64,000 nt of DNA from Carnobacterium sp. CP1 (GTDB lineage: Bacteria; Bacillota; Bacilli; Lactobacillales; Carnobacteriaceae). The stretch lies in NCBI RefSeq assembly GCF_001483965.1, contig NZ_CP010796.1:1426001-1490000 (forward strand), read 5' to 3'. The notes under the pieces were generated by a model. It did no database searches and was not told the DNA's origin. It saw only the letters and a list, made by a program, of their open reading frames with translations. Below, one piece after another: positions 52,955 to 62,432 of this stretch. Every line of letters starts with the position of its first letter. Positions within the stretch are counted from its first letter, which is position 1. The translations under genes and the position numbers were made by a program.

Positions 52955-55036
52955 CTAGCTTTCAATGATACCCACGGTTTCGATCGGCACGTCATTAGGA
53001 ACTTCATTTAAAGATAAAACGGCCAAATCAGGAAAATTATATGAAATCAAATTTTTCATCGCCGGTCTGATTTTGGGAGACGCCAATAAGACATGCGGAA
53101 TTCCCTTCATCGTCAATTGATTATGAGTAGCAGTGATACTGTCAAATATTTTTGTAACAATATCAGATTGAAGGACCGGAATGGATCCAGCTGAAGACTT
53201 CTGAATGCTTCGGCTGATCAGTTCTTCTGTATCCGGTAAGATCGTAACAACTTGTAAGGTGTCATTTTCATCCAAATATTGTTTTACAACTGTCCGACTC
53301 AATGCCTGCCGAACATATTCTGTCAGCATTTCTGCATCTTTAGTCGTATTTCCATAATCGGCCAGGGTTTCCAAAATCGTCACCAAGTCATTGATCGGAA
53401 TATTTTCTTTCAATAAATTTTGCAAAACCTTTTGAACTTCGCCGAGCCGTAAGATATCTGGAATCAACTCATCGATCACTACACCGTACTTGTCTTTGAT
53501 TCCTTCTAATAATTGTTTGACTTCTTGTCTGCCTAATAGTTCATAACTTGATTTATAAATGGTTTCTTTAAGATGCGTGACCAATACTGTCAGTGGTTCA
53601 ACCACTGTATACCCTCTTAAGTCAGCTGCTTCTCGGTCTGCTTCATCCACCCACATGGCGTCTAAACCAAAGGCCGGTTCTTTTGTCGGAATCCCATCAA
53701 AATCAAAATCGGTTTCACCAGGATCAACAATCATATATTTATCCAAAAACAGTTCGCCCCGGGCAACTGTATTGCCTTTGATTTTAATCAGGTAATCGTT
53801 GGCTTTCAATTGCAAGTTATCCCGAATCCGAATCGGGCTGAGCAGGATGCCGAGTTCATGAGCACTTTGTTTACGGATATTAGAAATGTGATTCATTAAA
53901 TTGTTATCTTGTGTATCATCTGCAATTGGAATCAGGCCATACCCAATTTCGACTGAAATAGGATCGACTTGAAAAGAAAAGACCGATTCTTCTTCGCTTT
54001 TTTCTTGCCGTGCTCGTAATGCATCTTTGCTTTTCATTTCATCCGCTTGGTCTGAAGACTGTTGATGTTTTTCATTTTCCAGTGTCAAATACCCGCCGAC
54101 TCCTGCTGCTACTCCTAATAGTAAAAAGGGTAATGTGGGAAAGCCGGGTATGATAGCAAACAAAACTAAAATCGCAGAGAGCATCAGCATGACTTTAGGA
54201 GCATGGAATAATTCTTTTCCAACTGCGCTGCCAAAGCCGGTGTTGCTGCCTGAGCGTGTAACCAATATCCCTGAAGCAACTGAGATCAATAATGAAGGAA
54301 TTTGACTGACTAAGCCATCCCCAATCGTTAATTTCCCAAATTGGTTAAGAGCTTCCATAACGGCCATATCGCTTTGAACCGTGTGGATCACGATTCCTCC
54401 AATTAAGTTGATGACGGTAATGATAATACCCGCTATCGCATCCCCTTTAACGAACTTGCTGGCTCCGTCCATTGCTCCAAAAAATTGTGTTTCTCTTTCA
54501 AGATCCGACCGTCTGCTTTTAGCTTGATCTTCATTGATCAGCCCTGAATTTAAATCTGCATCAATGGACATTTGTTTTCCGGGCATGGCATCTAGCGTAA
54601 AACGAGCCGATACTTCCGAAACTCGGCTGGCTCCGTTCGTTACGACCATCATTTGAATGATGACAATAATGATAAAGATAACCGCTCCTACAACAATGTT
54701 GTTCCCCGCCACAAAATTGGCAAAAGTATCGATAACGGTTCCGGCTTCTCCTACCGTTAAAATCAAACGAGTGGAAGAAATATTCAATGCTAGTCTGAAC
54801 ATCGTTGTAATCAACAACAGTGTGGGAAAAGTTGAAAATTCCAATACGCTTTTAGAAAAAAGAGTTAAAAGCAAAATAGTGATCGATAAAGCTATATTGA
54901 CAACTAACATAAAATCCAACATTGGAGAAGGCAACGGAATGATGATCATTCCTAAAATAGCCACTACAAAAAAAGCAATGATGACATCCAATGATTTTGT
55001 TAGTTTTCCAAATTTCCCCGTAAAAGCAGTTAACAT
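52955..55036 (-). CDS. flhA: flagellar export protein FlhA
   Basis: The 693-residue core component of the flagellar type III export gate has about eight N-terminal helices (to about 320), the FHIPEP-type conserved cytoplasmic loop (RVSEVSARFTLDAMPGKQMS, about 145-164) and a large C-terminal cytoplasmic domain that docks export chaperones. AAGGAG lies 8 nt upstream of the ATG. It follows flhB by 31 bp. Confidence 0.97.
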   Translation of the reverse strand: MLTAFTGKFGKLTKSLDVIIAFFVVAILGMIIIPLPSPMLDFMLVVNIALSITILLLTLFSKSVLEFSTFPTLLLITTMFRLALNISSTRLILTVGEAGTVIDTFANFVAGNNIVVGAVIFIIIVIIQMMVVTNGASRVSEVSARFTLDAMPGKQMSIDADLNSGLINEDQAKSRRSDLERETQFFGAMDGASKFVKGDAIAGIIITVINLIGGIVIHTVQSDMAVMEALNQFGKLTIGDGLVSQIPSLLISVASGILVTRSGSNTGFGSAVGKELFHAPKVMLMLSAILVLFAIIPGFPTLPFLLLGVAAGVGGYLTLENEKHQQSSDQADEMKSKDALRARQEKSEEESVFSFQVDPISVEIGYGLIPIADDTQDNNLMNHISNIRKQSAHELGILLSPIRIRDNLQLKANDYLIKIKGNTVARGELFLDKYMIVDPGETDFDFDGIPTKEPAFGLDAMWVDEADREAADLRGYTVVEPLTVLVTHLKETIYKSSYELLGRQEVKQLLEGIKDKYGVVIDELIPDILRLGEVQKVLQNLLKENIPINDLVTILETLADYGNTTKDAEMLTEYVRQALSRTVVKQYLDENDTLQVVTILPDTEELISRSIQKSSAGSIPVLQSDIVTKIFDSITATHNQLTMKGIPHVLLASPKIRPAMKNLISYNFPDLAVLSLNEVPNDVPIETVGIIES

Positions 55037-55067
55037 CTCTTCGACTCCTTCATCCTTTAAAACACTC

Positions 55068-56135
55068 TTAAATTTTATGTTTATTCATTTCTTCCATTTG
55101 ATACACCAACGCTAAAATTTCAGCAATCGCTTGGTACATATCGACTGGGACCGGTTGTCCTACTTCAATAGATTTATACATTGCTCGAGCAACCGGTTTG
55201 TTTTCTATAATCGGAACATTAGACTCATTCGCTCGTTCTCTGATTTTAGCAGCTTGATGGTCTGCTCCCTTCGCAACGATAATTGGAACTTCATCCTGTG
55301 ATTTATCGTAACGGATCGCAATAGCTAAGTGAGTAGGATTGGTAATGACAGCAGTCGCTGTCTCCACATCTGCCAACGTGCCGTTGGTCATTTGTCTGTG
55401 GAATTGCCTACGTTTGCCTTTAATTTGCGGGTCTCCTTCACTTTCTTTGTATTCATCTTTTACTTCTTGTTTAGACATTTTCAAATTTTTACGGTAATCG
55501 TATACTTGATAGATATAATCGCCGATGCCCAATCCGAGCAATAGGATACCTAATTGAACCCCCAGACTTTTTACTAGTTCCATTACTAAAAAGAATAACT
55601 TCTGGGTCCCAACATTACCGGAATTGACTAAATGATTGATCGATGATCGAATCATTGTAAAAGACATCCAAAAAACCAGGCCCAACTTCATTAGATTTTT
55701 TAATAAGGTGAACATCGTCTTTTTGCTAAACATATTTTTAAATCCGCTGATGGGGTTTATCTTTTTAATATCAACCTTTAACGGTGTGGATGTAAAAAGA
55801 AAACCCGTTTGCAGCATGCTGGCCACCAAAGAAGCAAAAAAGCCAATCGCCAGAAAGGGTCCTGCCAAGATCAATGTAAAAATAATGGCTCGCATACCGA
55901 TATTTCCTAAATTGTTTTCTAAACCTTTAACTACCAAACCTTCTGATAAATAAATTTTCAAGTAAAGATAACCTTGTTTTAATATGTAGGTTCCCAGAAA
56001 AGTTGAGGAGACGATAAAGACGACAAATGTGACAGCAGAAGTCAGATCTTGGCTTTTAGCAATTTCGCCTTTTTTTCTTGAATCTTTTAGTTTCTTAGGA
56101 CTGGCTTTTTCTGTTTTGCCATCTTTTTCTGCCAT
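55068..56135 (-). CDS. flhB: flagellar export protein FlhB
   Basis: The 355-residue export switch protein has the N-terminal KTEKASPKKLKDSRKKGEIA (about 6-25), four helices and the self-cleaving NPTH motif in AVITNPTHLAIAIRYD (about 265-268). Cleavage there switches export from hook to filament substrates. It follows fliR by 11 bp; fliR and flhB are separate genes here, unlike the fused form in some clostridia. Confidence 0.97.
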   Translation of the reverse strand: MAEKDGKTEKASPKKLKDSRKKGEIAKSQDLTSAVTFVVFIVSSTFLGTYILKQGYLYLKIYLSEGLVVKGLENNLGNIGMRAIIFTLILAGPFLAIGFFASLVASMLQTGFLFTSTPLKVDIKKINPISGFKNMFSKKTMFTLLKNLMKLGLVFWMSFTMIRSSINHLVNSGNVGTQKLFFLVMELVKSLGVQLGILLLGLGIGDYIYQVYDYRKNLKMSKQEVKDEYKESEGDPQIKGKRRQFHRQMTNGTLADVETATAVITNPTHLAIAIRYDKSQDEVPIIVAKGADHQAAKIRERANESNVPIIENKPVARAMYKSIEVGQPVPVDMYQAIAEILALVYQMEEMNKHKI

Positions 56136-56146
56136 GCATTCTCACC

Positions 56147-56923
56147 TCATATTGTCGGCAACGACTGGATAAATTCATTGATATATTTGATCATTAACGG
56201 CATCGTTGTCTGAATGTTTTTGATCAATGTCGGCAGCAATAACAACATAAAGACAAAACTAGCCAATACTTTTAACGGCATTCCTAAAATCAATACATTG
56301 ATTTGCGGAACGGTCCGGGAAATCAACCCCAATACGACCTCTGTCAGCAATGCCACGATCATTAAGGGCGCGGCTAAATTTAAAGCTGTTTCAAAAACGA
56401 TGGCAAATAGTTTCACCATTCCTTCAACCCCAAATCCTCCAAGGTCCGTGCTTTCGATGGGGACGTATTGAAAGGTTTTAACCACTGTTTTTATCACGAC
56501 ATGATGCAGGTCGGTTAAGAAAAAAATACAAATCGACAACCAATAATAAATTTTTCCGTAATACGAAACATTAACGCCCAATGCCGGGTCAAATGTTGCT
56601 CCCATTGAGAAACCAACTTGAAAGTCCACAAAATTCCCCGCCATTTCAATCGCTGAAAAAATAAGTTTTGTAATAAAACCAATCGCTAGTCCTAAAAGGG
56701 TTTCTTTTATAGCCAGCAATACAAATAATTCCATTGGCACTTCCGCTGATAAAGCTGAAGTGACCGGATAAGCTGCAATCGTAATTCCGACCGATAACCC
56801 AATTTTAACTAAACTGGGCAGCCCTTTTATGGAAAATCCCGGACTGATAACAATAAATGCTGTGATCCTGATAAAAATCAACAGTGCTGTTTGGATTTGC
56901 AGACCCCCGATTTCCTCAATCAA
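56147..56923 (-). CDS. fliR: flagellar export protein FliR
   Basis: The 258-residue integral membrane export-gate protein has about six helices and the FliR/SpaR segment FVDFQVGFSMGATFDPALGV (about 98-117). Its TTG start overlaps the fliQ stop (TTGA), giving tight coupling. Confidence 0.95.
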   Translation of the reverse strand: MIEEIGGLQIQTALLIFIRITAFIVISPGFSIKGLPSLVKIGLSVGITIAAYPVTSALSAEVPMELFVLLAIKETLLGLAIGFITKLIFSAIEMAGNFVDFQVGFSMGATFDPALGVNVSYYGKIYYWLSICIFFLTDLHHVVIKTVVKTFQYVPIESTDLGGFGVEGMVKLFAIVFETALNLAAPLMIVALLTEVVLGLISRTVPQINVLILGMPLKVLASFVFMLLLLPTLIKNIQTTMPLMIKYINEFIQSLPTI

Positions 56924-57183
56924 AGCGCTGCAATCATTTCAAATATTTTTTGTGTCAATCCAATTAAAGCATTTAACATAAAATTACCGAAAACGATCAG
57001 CGAAACAACCACTGCTAAGATTTTAGGAACAAAACTCAAGGTCTGCTCCTGAAGTTGAGTTGTAGCCTGTAAGATACTGATCAACAGGCCTACCACAAGG
57101 GCAATGATCAAAGTCGGGCCTGCTACAATGATCATCGTCATAAATGCTTCTCTGATAATGTCTAAAACTGTTACTATTGTCAT
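56920..57183 (-). CDS. fliQ: flagellar export protein FliQ
   Basis: The 87-residue two-helix export-gate protein has the typical core VGLLISILQATTQLQEQTLS followed by FVPKI (about 31-55). It lies 9 bp after fliP and overlaps fliR by 4 bp. Confidence 0.95.
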   Translation of the reverse strand: MTIVTVLDIIREAFMTMIIVAGPTLIIALVVGLLISILQATTQLQEQTLSFVPKILAVVVSLIVFGNFMLNALIGLTQKIFEMIAAL

Positions 57184-57192
57184 TTTACACCT

Positions 57193-57945
57193 CTATTGAA
57201 AACCTGTGACAAGCGACTCGACGACTAAATACCACCCGTCAACCAACACGAATAATAATAGTTTAAAGGGCAGCGAAATCATAACGGGAGACAGCATAAA
57301 CATTCCCATGGACATCAGAATACTGGCTACAACAATATCGATGACCAGGAATGGAATGAATATCAAAAATCCGATACTGAAAGCTGTCCGCAATTCACTG
57401 ATAACGAATGCAGGGACGATGATCGTCAATGGAAGTTCTTGTAAATCTTCCGGCTTCTTCGTTTCCGATATATCCAAAAAGAGCTTGATATCCTCGTCCC
57501 TTGTTTGTTGGTACATAAATTGTTTGATCGGTTCTTCTGCTCTTTCAAAAGCTTCCTGTCCCGATATTTCTTCATTTAAATAGGGGGTCAGCGCATCATC
57601 CGCCACTTGTGAATAAATCGGCTGCATAATAAAAAACGTCAAGAATAAAGCAATACCTGTCAACACTAAGTTAGGTGGATTCTGTTGCGTCCCCAATGAA
57701 CTCCTTACAAAAGACAAAACAACAATGATGCGCGTAAAACTGGTGGTCAAAATTAGAAATGTAGGAGCTAAGCTGAGCAATCCCATTAATACATATAATT
57801 TCACTACATCCGAAGTTTCACCAGACTGGCTTCCAACTGCATTAGTCAAGTCGTCTATTGTGCCAACAGCGGAAACTTCGTGCGGAAAACTAAAACTAAG
57901 TAAGAAGAGGATAAAGCAAATACTTAACAGTCCTTTTTTTTTCAA
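57193..57945 (-). CDS. fliP: flagellar export protein FliP
   Basis: The 250-residue export-gate protein has a cleavable signal peptide (about residues 1-26) and the conserved FTRIIVVLSFVRSSLGTQQN-PPN segment (about 71-94), IVPAFVISELRTAFSIGFLI and a C-terminal helix pair. It begins 2 bp after fliO. Confidence 0.96.
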   Translation of the reverse strand: MKKKGLLSICFILFLLSFSFPHEVSAVGTIDDLTNAVGSQSGETSDVVKLYVLMGLLSLAPTFLILTTSFTRIIVVLSFVRSSLGTQQNPPNLVLTGIALFLTFFIMQPIYSQVADDALTPYLNEEISGQEAFERAEEPIKQFMYQQTRDEDIKLFLDISETKKPEDLQELPLTIIVPAFVISELRTAFSIGFLIFIPFLVIDIVVASILMSMGMFMLSPVMISLPFKLLLFVLVDGWYLVVESLVTGFQ

Positions 57946-57947
57946 CT

Positions 57948-58337
57948 TTATTTCCTCTTTTCATACAAATTTTGATAACGGGATTGGAGTTGTTTAAGAA
58001 ATTGGCTAGGCTTTCCATTTGGGAAATCAGGTTTTTCTTGTTTAACTTCCAGTGTCTCCTGGGTTTTAATGACTGCTTCTTTTTCAGCTTCTGTTAGTTG
58101 TCTAAGGATCTCATTACGTGTTTCCGTAAAACTCATCACATAATATGTACCCGCTATTTCCACAATGCAAATAGAAGAACTTTTATTTATGGCTGTTCTT
58201 TCGATGATCTGGATAGCTTTGCCTTTTTTGGTCATAAAAGTATTCAAATATTTTAAACTATAATTGGCTATAAAAATAATAATGGCCAAAGCAAAAATAC
58301 TTTTTACCACATAACCTATCCCAATTCCCAATCCCAT
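57948..58337 (-). CDS. fliO: FliO-like flagellar assembly protein
   Basis: The 129-residue protein has one N-terminal helix (about 5-25) and a short cytoplasmic beta domain (KAIQIIERTAINKSSSICIV, about 42-61) followed by a basic tail. Sequence similarity is low, as usual for FliO, but the position directly before fliP supports the call. FliO assists FliP ring assembly. Confidence 0.82.
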   Translation of the reverse strand: MGLGIGIGYVVKSIFALAIIIFIANYSLKYLNTFMTKKGKAIQIIERTAINKSSSICIVEIAGTYYVMSFTETRNEILRQLTEAEKEAVIKTQETLEVKQEKPDFPNGKPSQFLKQLQSRYQNLYEKRK

Positions 58338-58360
58338 GTTTCAGCTTCCTTTCACTTTCT

Positions 58361-58828
58361 CTATTGCATGATGATATTTGTAATAAATACATCCCTAATT
58401 ACTGCGTTCCCCAGTGTTTCATTGATTTGGCTGATCAATTCCTTTTTCAGAACCAATGAACCTTCCTCTTCTTGAAAAACAGTGTCGCTCGTTTTTGTAC
58501 GTAAAACACTAATAACAGCATCTCGTATCTGGGGTATGTTCTTATCGATCAGTTCTTGCGCATCTTCTTCAAGACTGTAAACCGATAATTCTATTTTTAA
58601 GTATTGTCCTTTTCCTGTCTCTCCTGGGGATAAGTTTACTAAAAACTCTTCCAGCGGAACAGTCGTTTCTATTTTCTCTTCTTCTCCTAAACGCTGTACA
58701 AATGCTTGAACCTTTCCAGAAGTTATACTAAAACTAACGATTCCTCCGATAATAAGTGCACTAACAATGATAATCAACGGCTTCAACCACTTCTTTTTTT
58801 CTTTATCTTTTGTCGATTGTACTTCCAT
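58361..58828 (-). CDS. fliL: flagellar basal body-associated protein FliL
   Basis: The 155-residue single-span protein has a helix at about 14-34 and an extracytoplasmic domain with VPLEEFLVNLSPGETGKGQY (about 60-79) and ALDVFITNI-like ending (VIRDVFITNIIMQ). FliL stabilises stators around the motor. It follows motB closely. Confidence 0.92.
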   Translation of the reverse strand: MEVQSTKDKEKKKWLKPLIIIVSALIIGGIVSFSITSGKVQAFVQRLGEEEKIETTVPLEEFLVNLSPGETGKGQYLKIELSVYSLEEDAQELIDKNIPQIRDAVISVLRTKTSDTVFQEEEGSLVLKKELISQINETLGNAVIRDVFITNIIMQ

Positions 58829-58831
58829 TCG

Positions 58832-59554
58832 CTACTTTGCCTCCTGCCCATCATAAACGATGACGATATTTACCCTTCTATTTTTCGCTCTATTTTCATC
58901 TGTATCATTAGGAACACTCGGGTTATATTCTCCATACCCTTTGGCAGATAAACGATGAGCTTCAATGTCCTCTTCTTCGCTCAGATAACGCAAGACAGAT
59001 ACGGCTCTTCCCGAAGAAAGTTCCCAGTTGCTGTCAAAGTTCGAATTTTTTATTGGAACATTATCTGTGTACCCTTCTATTACAATACTGTTATCAAATG
59101 TACTGACTAAATTCGCCAGTATATCTAATGTTTGCTGCCCAGGGTTTGAAATTTCTGCACTTCCCGAAGAAAACAGTACAGATTCCTGAATATCTACATA
59201 TACGCCATCTTTATCCATATCTACTGAAACTTTTGAATTCATCTTATTTTCTGTTACATAAGTTGTGACCTTCTCATATAACTCCTCTACTTCAGGATCA
59301 ATACCATTATCTGCCGAAGGAGTTGGCTCTTTTTCTACTGCAGAATTCGTTTCTTCTAAAATAGAAGTGCCTCCCGTTCCACTCAACGCCATTTGAATCG
59401 ATTGAGTAGCTGCTTGGAATTTTGTTTCGCTGACATTAGACATGGAATAAAGCAAAATGAAAAAAGTCAGCAATAAAGACATCAGATCAGAAAAAGTGGT
59501 CATCCAACCTCCTGAGCTCTCGCTTTTCTTTTCAAGTCTTTTTCTTCTAGCCAT
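58832..59554 (-). CDS. motB: flagellar motor stator protein MotB
   Basis: The start at MARRKRLEK, with GAGGAG 7 nt upstream, lies just after the motA stop and gives 240 residues. A single helix carries the proton- or ion-accepting Asp in FSDLMSLLLTFFILLYSMSN (about 20-39). The C-terminal OmpA-type peptidoglycan-binding domain (about 115-235) contains VIEGYTDNVPI and NRAKNRRVNIV. Confidence 0.96.
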   Translation of the reverse strand: MARRKRLEKKSESSGGWMTTFSDLMSLLLTFFILLYSMSNVSETKFQAATQSIQMALSGTGGTSILEETNSAVEKEPTPSADNGIDPEVEELYEKVTTYVTENKMNSKVSVDMDKDGVYVDIQESVLFSSGSAEISNPGQQTLDILANLVSTFDNSIVIEGYTDNVPIKNSNFDSNWELSSGRAVSVLRYLSEEEDIEAHRLSAKGYGEYNPSVPNDTDENRAKNRRVNIVIVYDGQEAK

Positions 59555-59555
59555 G

Positions 59556-60356
59556 CTATTGCTCCTCACGTTGAAGTTGTTCGGCTTCTCTTACAGCTTC
59601 TTCTTGATTTTCATCGCGTAAATAGCTTTTTAATTTTTGCTCAATAATACGCGGATTCTGACCGGCTTGGATAGAAAGCACACCTTCAATAACCATTTCA
59701 CACACTTGCATCTCTTCATCGGTTTGCATTTGTAAATTGGTAGCTATTGGAAGGAAAACTAAGTTTGCTAAAAAACTACCATAAAGGGTTGTGATCAAAG
59801 CCGTGGCCATACCTGTGCCAATTGTATTTGGGTCATTTAACTCACCTAACATAATAATCAATCCGATCAATGTTCCGATCATCCCGTACGCTGGTGCTAA
59901 TTCTCCCCACTTCAAAAAAATATCTTGTCCGACACGATGTCTTTTTTCAATATTTTCTGTTTTTATATCTAATATCTCTTGAATAGTCTCTGGGTCCATT
60001 CCATCGATCACCATTTGCAAACCTGTCACTAATAACTCATTGTCTTCTTCCTGTAAATCCTCTTCAATGGATAAGATTCCTTGGCTTCTGGCTTTTTTAG
60101 ACAAATTAACGAACGTCTCAATCAATTCTTCATAATTGCTATTAGGGTTCAATAATAAATTTTTAAGAATCGACGGTATCTTCAGCAAAGATTTTAAAGG
60201 AAAACTGATGATCAATGCACTAAAAGAACCTCCTAAGGTAATTACCAGCGAAGGAGCATCCAGAAAACTATTTAATTCACCCGCTGAAGTAATTGACCAG
60301 ACGATCAGAGCCAACCCTAAGATAAAACCGGCCAATGGTACAATATTTTTTTTCAT
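59556..60356 (-). CDS. motA: flagellar motor stator protein MotA
   Basis: The 266-residue stator protein has four helices, the cytoplasmic loop with charged residues contacting FliG (about 75-145) and the ion-channel segments AYGMIGTLIGLIIMLGEL (about 154-171) and ALITTLYGSFLANLVFLPIA (about 184-203). Its ATG overlaps the flbD stop by 4 bp. It forms the stator with MotB. Confidence 0.96.
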   Translation of the reverse strand: MKKNIVPLAGFILGLALIVWSITSAGELNSFLDAPSLVITLGGSFSALIISFPLKSLLKIPSILKNLLLNPNSNYEELIETFVNLSKKARSQGILSIEEDLQEEDNELLVTGLQMVIDGMDPETIQEILDIKTENIEKRHRVGQDIFLKWGELAPAYGMIGTLIGLIIMLGELNDPNTIGTGMATALITTLYGSFLANLVFLPIATNLQMQTDEEMQVCEMVIEGVLSIQAGQNPRIIEQKLKSYLRDENQEEAVREAEQLQREEQ

Positions 60357-60556
60357 TTTTCTCCCTCTGAAAAACCGCTATGTATTTTTCTCTTATAAGA
60401 AATTACTTTTTCTACTATTTCTGTTTCTTTTTCTATGACTCGCAAGGTTTTTCCGTCAGTTAAAGTAATAATAGTATCGAAAGAACGGTCTATTCTGTAT
60501 ATCAATTCGCAATTTAAGTAAAACTCTCTTCCTGAGACATCTGTTAAAGCTATCAT
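60353..60556 (-). CDS. flbD: FlbD family flagellar protein
   Basis: The 67-residue protein matches the small FlbD/SwrD family (MIALTDVSGREFYLNCELIY, DGKTLRVIEKETEIVEKVI). In Bacillus the homologue SwrD increases motor torque through the stators, which fits its place right before motA and motB. A hairpin separates it from flgE. Confidence 0.9.
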   Translation of the reverse strand: MIALTDVSGREFYLNCELIYRIDRSFDTIITLTDGKTLRVIEKETEIVEKVISYKRKIHSGFSEGEK

Positions 60557-60585
60557 CTAAAAACCTCATTTCTAAAGTAAAAGGC

Positions 60586-60632
60586 AAAAAAAGAATACAC
60601 TCGGACAGCTCAACGAAATGAAACTGTCCGAG
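60586..60632 (-). terminator. terminator-like hairpin between flgE and flbD
   Basis: On the minus strand CTCGGACAG pairs with CTGTCCGAG (60600-60608 and 60624-60632), and seven T follow after 7 nt. A/T-rich flanks can extend the stem. It lies inside the operon. Confidence 0.6.
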
Positions 60633-60665
60633 ATATTTGTCTTTTTTTACTTTGCTAACGCCTTA

Positions 60666-61529
60666 TTATCTCTTCAGGTTGATCAATTCTTCTAACATTG
60701 TATCGGAAACAGTGATACTTCTAGAGTTGGCTTGGTAGGATCTGCTGGTTACGATCATTTCTGTAAATTCATTGGCCAAGTCGACATTCGACATTTCCAA
60801 AAATCCTGAACGAACGGAACCGTATCCTGGATCAGATGGGTTGCCCAATGTTGGCTCTCCTGAGTTGGCTGATTTAGAATACAAATTGCCACCTTGTTTT
60901 TCCAATCCATCTGGATTAGAAAAGCTGGTCAATGCGACGCGTCCTAACACATATGTATTTTCATCACTGTATGTTCCTACGATAAAACCATCTTTATCAA
61001 TGACGTAATCTTGCAGTTCTATTTCTTTTCCATCGATTGTTAATTTTTCATTGATCGTTAAAGGCTGCGGGTTTTTCCCTAAACTGTCGATCACAAAGTT
61101 TGCATCATTTACAGCCGGTGCTCCTTCTGTGTACCCCATAACACTTAACCCGCTGCTCGTTACCAAGTTTCCGGCGTTGTCTTTATAGAATCCGCCGTCA
61201 CGTGTATAAAATGTTTGGTCGCCTTGCTTAACGGTGAAAAATGAGTTATCTCCGTTTTCAATCCCAAAGTCTAATGGTCGTCCAGTTGATTGCAGCGATC
61301 CGCCAGACATAACGGTATCGATCGAGCCTACTTGTACCCCAAGTCCGACTTGTTGCGCATTTGTACCACCTTGTGCTCTTGCATTGGTTTGGCTGATCAT
61401 ATCTTCAAAACGAACTCTTCCCGTTTTAAAAGCCGTTGTATTAACGTTAGCAATATTGTTCGAAATGACATCCATTTTTGTTTGAATATTTTTCATTCCT
61501 GTAACACCTGAGTATAAAGATTTTAACAT
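60666..61529 (-). CDS. flgE: flagellar hook protein FlgE
   Basis: The 287-residue protein has the hook/rod N-terminus (SGVTGMKNIQTKMDVISNNI, about 8-27, then ANVNTTAFK) and C-terminal MSNVDLANEFTEMIVTSRSY (about 253-272). Following flgD and the TIGR02530 gene, it is the hook subunit. It is short compared with proteobacterial FlgE (over 400) but in the range of short Firmicutes hooks. Confidence 0.9.
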   Translation of the reverse strand: MLKSLYSGVTGMKNIQTKMDVISNNIANVNTTAFKTGRVRFEDMISQTNARAQGGTNAQQVGLGVQVGSIDTVMSGGSLQSTGRPLDFGIENGDNSFFTVKQGDQTFYTRDGGFYKDNAGNLVTSSGLSVMGYTEGAPAVNDANFVIDSLGKNPQPLTINEKLTIDGKEIELQDYVIDKDGFIVGTYSDENTYVLGRVALTSFSNPDGLEKQGGNLYSKSANSGEPTLGNPSDPGYGSVRSGFLEMSNVDLANEFTEMIVTSRSYQANSRSITVSDTMLEELINLKR

Positions 61530-61602
61530 GTTGCTTCCTCCATTCGATTGATCCGCTTCAATCGGTCCGCGGATTTAAGGCTTCCTGTATAGGTCCAGCC
61601 TT

Positions 61603-61983
61603 TTATTGATTGATGCGCATAGCACTGTCAATATTGGTGACCATATCCATTTCTTGTGTATTTAACGCCGTGATGATCGTACGGTTAGGGACACTGGTGA
61701 TGAGTGCCATATCTTTATAAAAAATCAACGAGTTCTTTGAGCCTTTTCCACTCAATTCTTCAACCGCTGCTTCTAATTGATGCATATCTTGCTGGTCCAA
61801 TTGAAGTCCGCGTTCTTCCAGTCGTTTTTGTGCATGATTAGAAATTTTGACCTCTTTTTGACCAAGCGGTTTCTCAATTGATTCGCTTAAAAATGAACTG
61901 AATCGCCGGTCTACTTTTGGACGTATCGCTGCTGGCTTTATTTCTGACGGTTGAGTTTGATTGGGAGTTACTTTAAACGACAT
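61603..61983 (-). CDS. TIGR02530-type flagellar operon protein
   Basis: The 126-residue soluble protein has the family core (ISNHAQKRLEERGLQL, about 46-61, and NSLIFYKDMALITSVPNRTI, about 83-102). Such genes lie between flgD and flgE in many Firmicutes; the role is unknown, possibly in hook assembly or regulation. It overlaps the flgD stop by one base. Confidence 0.88.
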   Translation of the reverse strand: MSFKVTPNQTQPSEIKPAAIRPKVDRRFSSFLSESIEKPLGQKEVKISNHAQKRLEERGLQLDQQDMHQLEAAVEELSGKGSKNSLIFYKDMALITSVPNRTIITALNTQEMDMVTNIDSAMRINQ

Positions 61984-62408
61984 CAGGCTTGATTACTTGC
62001 TTCTAAAATATCGTTTAAATAAAAATCTTTTCCATTTACTTGAACAGTGGCGTACCCTTGATCAAAGCGGACTTTTTCCACAACGCCATTGACTAGATCA
62101 CTGCCGTCTGTTACTTTTACATCTTTCCCTAACAAACTAAAAGCTTGCTGCTGTTGGTTCATCAATAGGCTTGAATTCATTTTTTCTGAAATATTTGTTA
62201 ATTGATCCATCATATTAAATTGAGCCAACTGAGTCAGGTAGTCGGTTTCACCGCCTCCTCCACCTCCATCTTCTCCAGGCATTGACGGCATTTTGACTGT
62301 TGCTGCCATAATCTGCAAGAAATCGTCTGTAGAAAGCTCATTGGTTTTATTCTCATTTCCGGTCAAACTTTTTACTGTACCAATGTGAAAATTACTTGGA
62401 ATCTCCAT
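61983..62408 (-). CDS. flgD: flagellar hook-capping protein FlgD
   Basis: The 141-residue FlgD is a short form with N-terminal segment LSTDDFLQIMAATVKMP, a glycine-rich linker (six Gly, about 51-56) and TDYLTQLAQFNMMDQLTNIS (about 58-77), and a small C-terminal domain (LLGKDVKVTDGSDLVNGVVE). The Gly-rich insertion replaces the NQDPLNP region, as in clostridial FlgD. It caps the growing hook. Confidence 0.9.
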   Translation of the reverse strand: MEIPSNFHIGTVKSLTGNENKTNELSTDDFLQIMAATVKMPSMPGEDGGGGGGETDYLTQLAQFNMMDQLTNISEKMNSSLLMNQQQQAFSLLGKDVKVTDGSDLVNGVVEKVRFDQGYATVQVNGKDFYLNDILEASNQA

Positions 62409-62432
62409 TTTTTCATTCCTCCTCTACTCAAA

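Noticed and set aside
53559-55115. Several plus-strand open frames opposite flhA, flhB, fliR and fliP
   Set aside because: They are antisense shadows of well-supported flagellar genes and lack ribosome sites and domain similarity.
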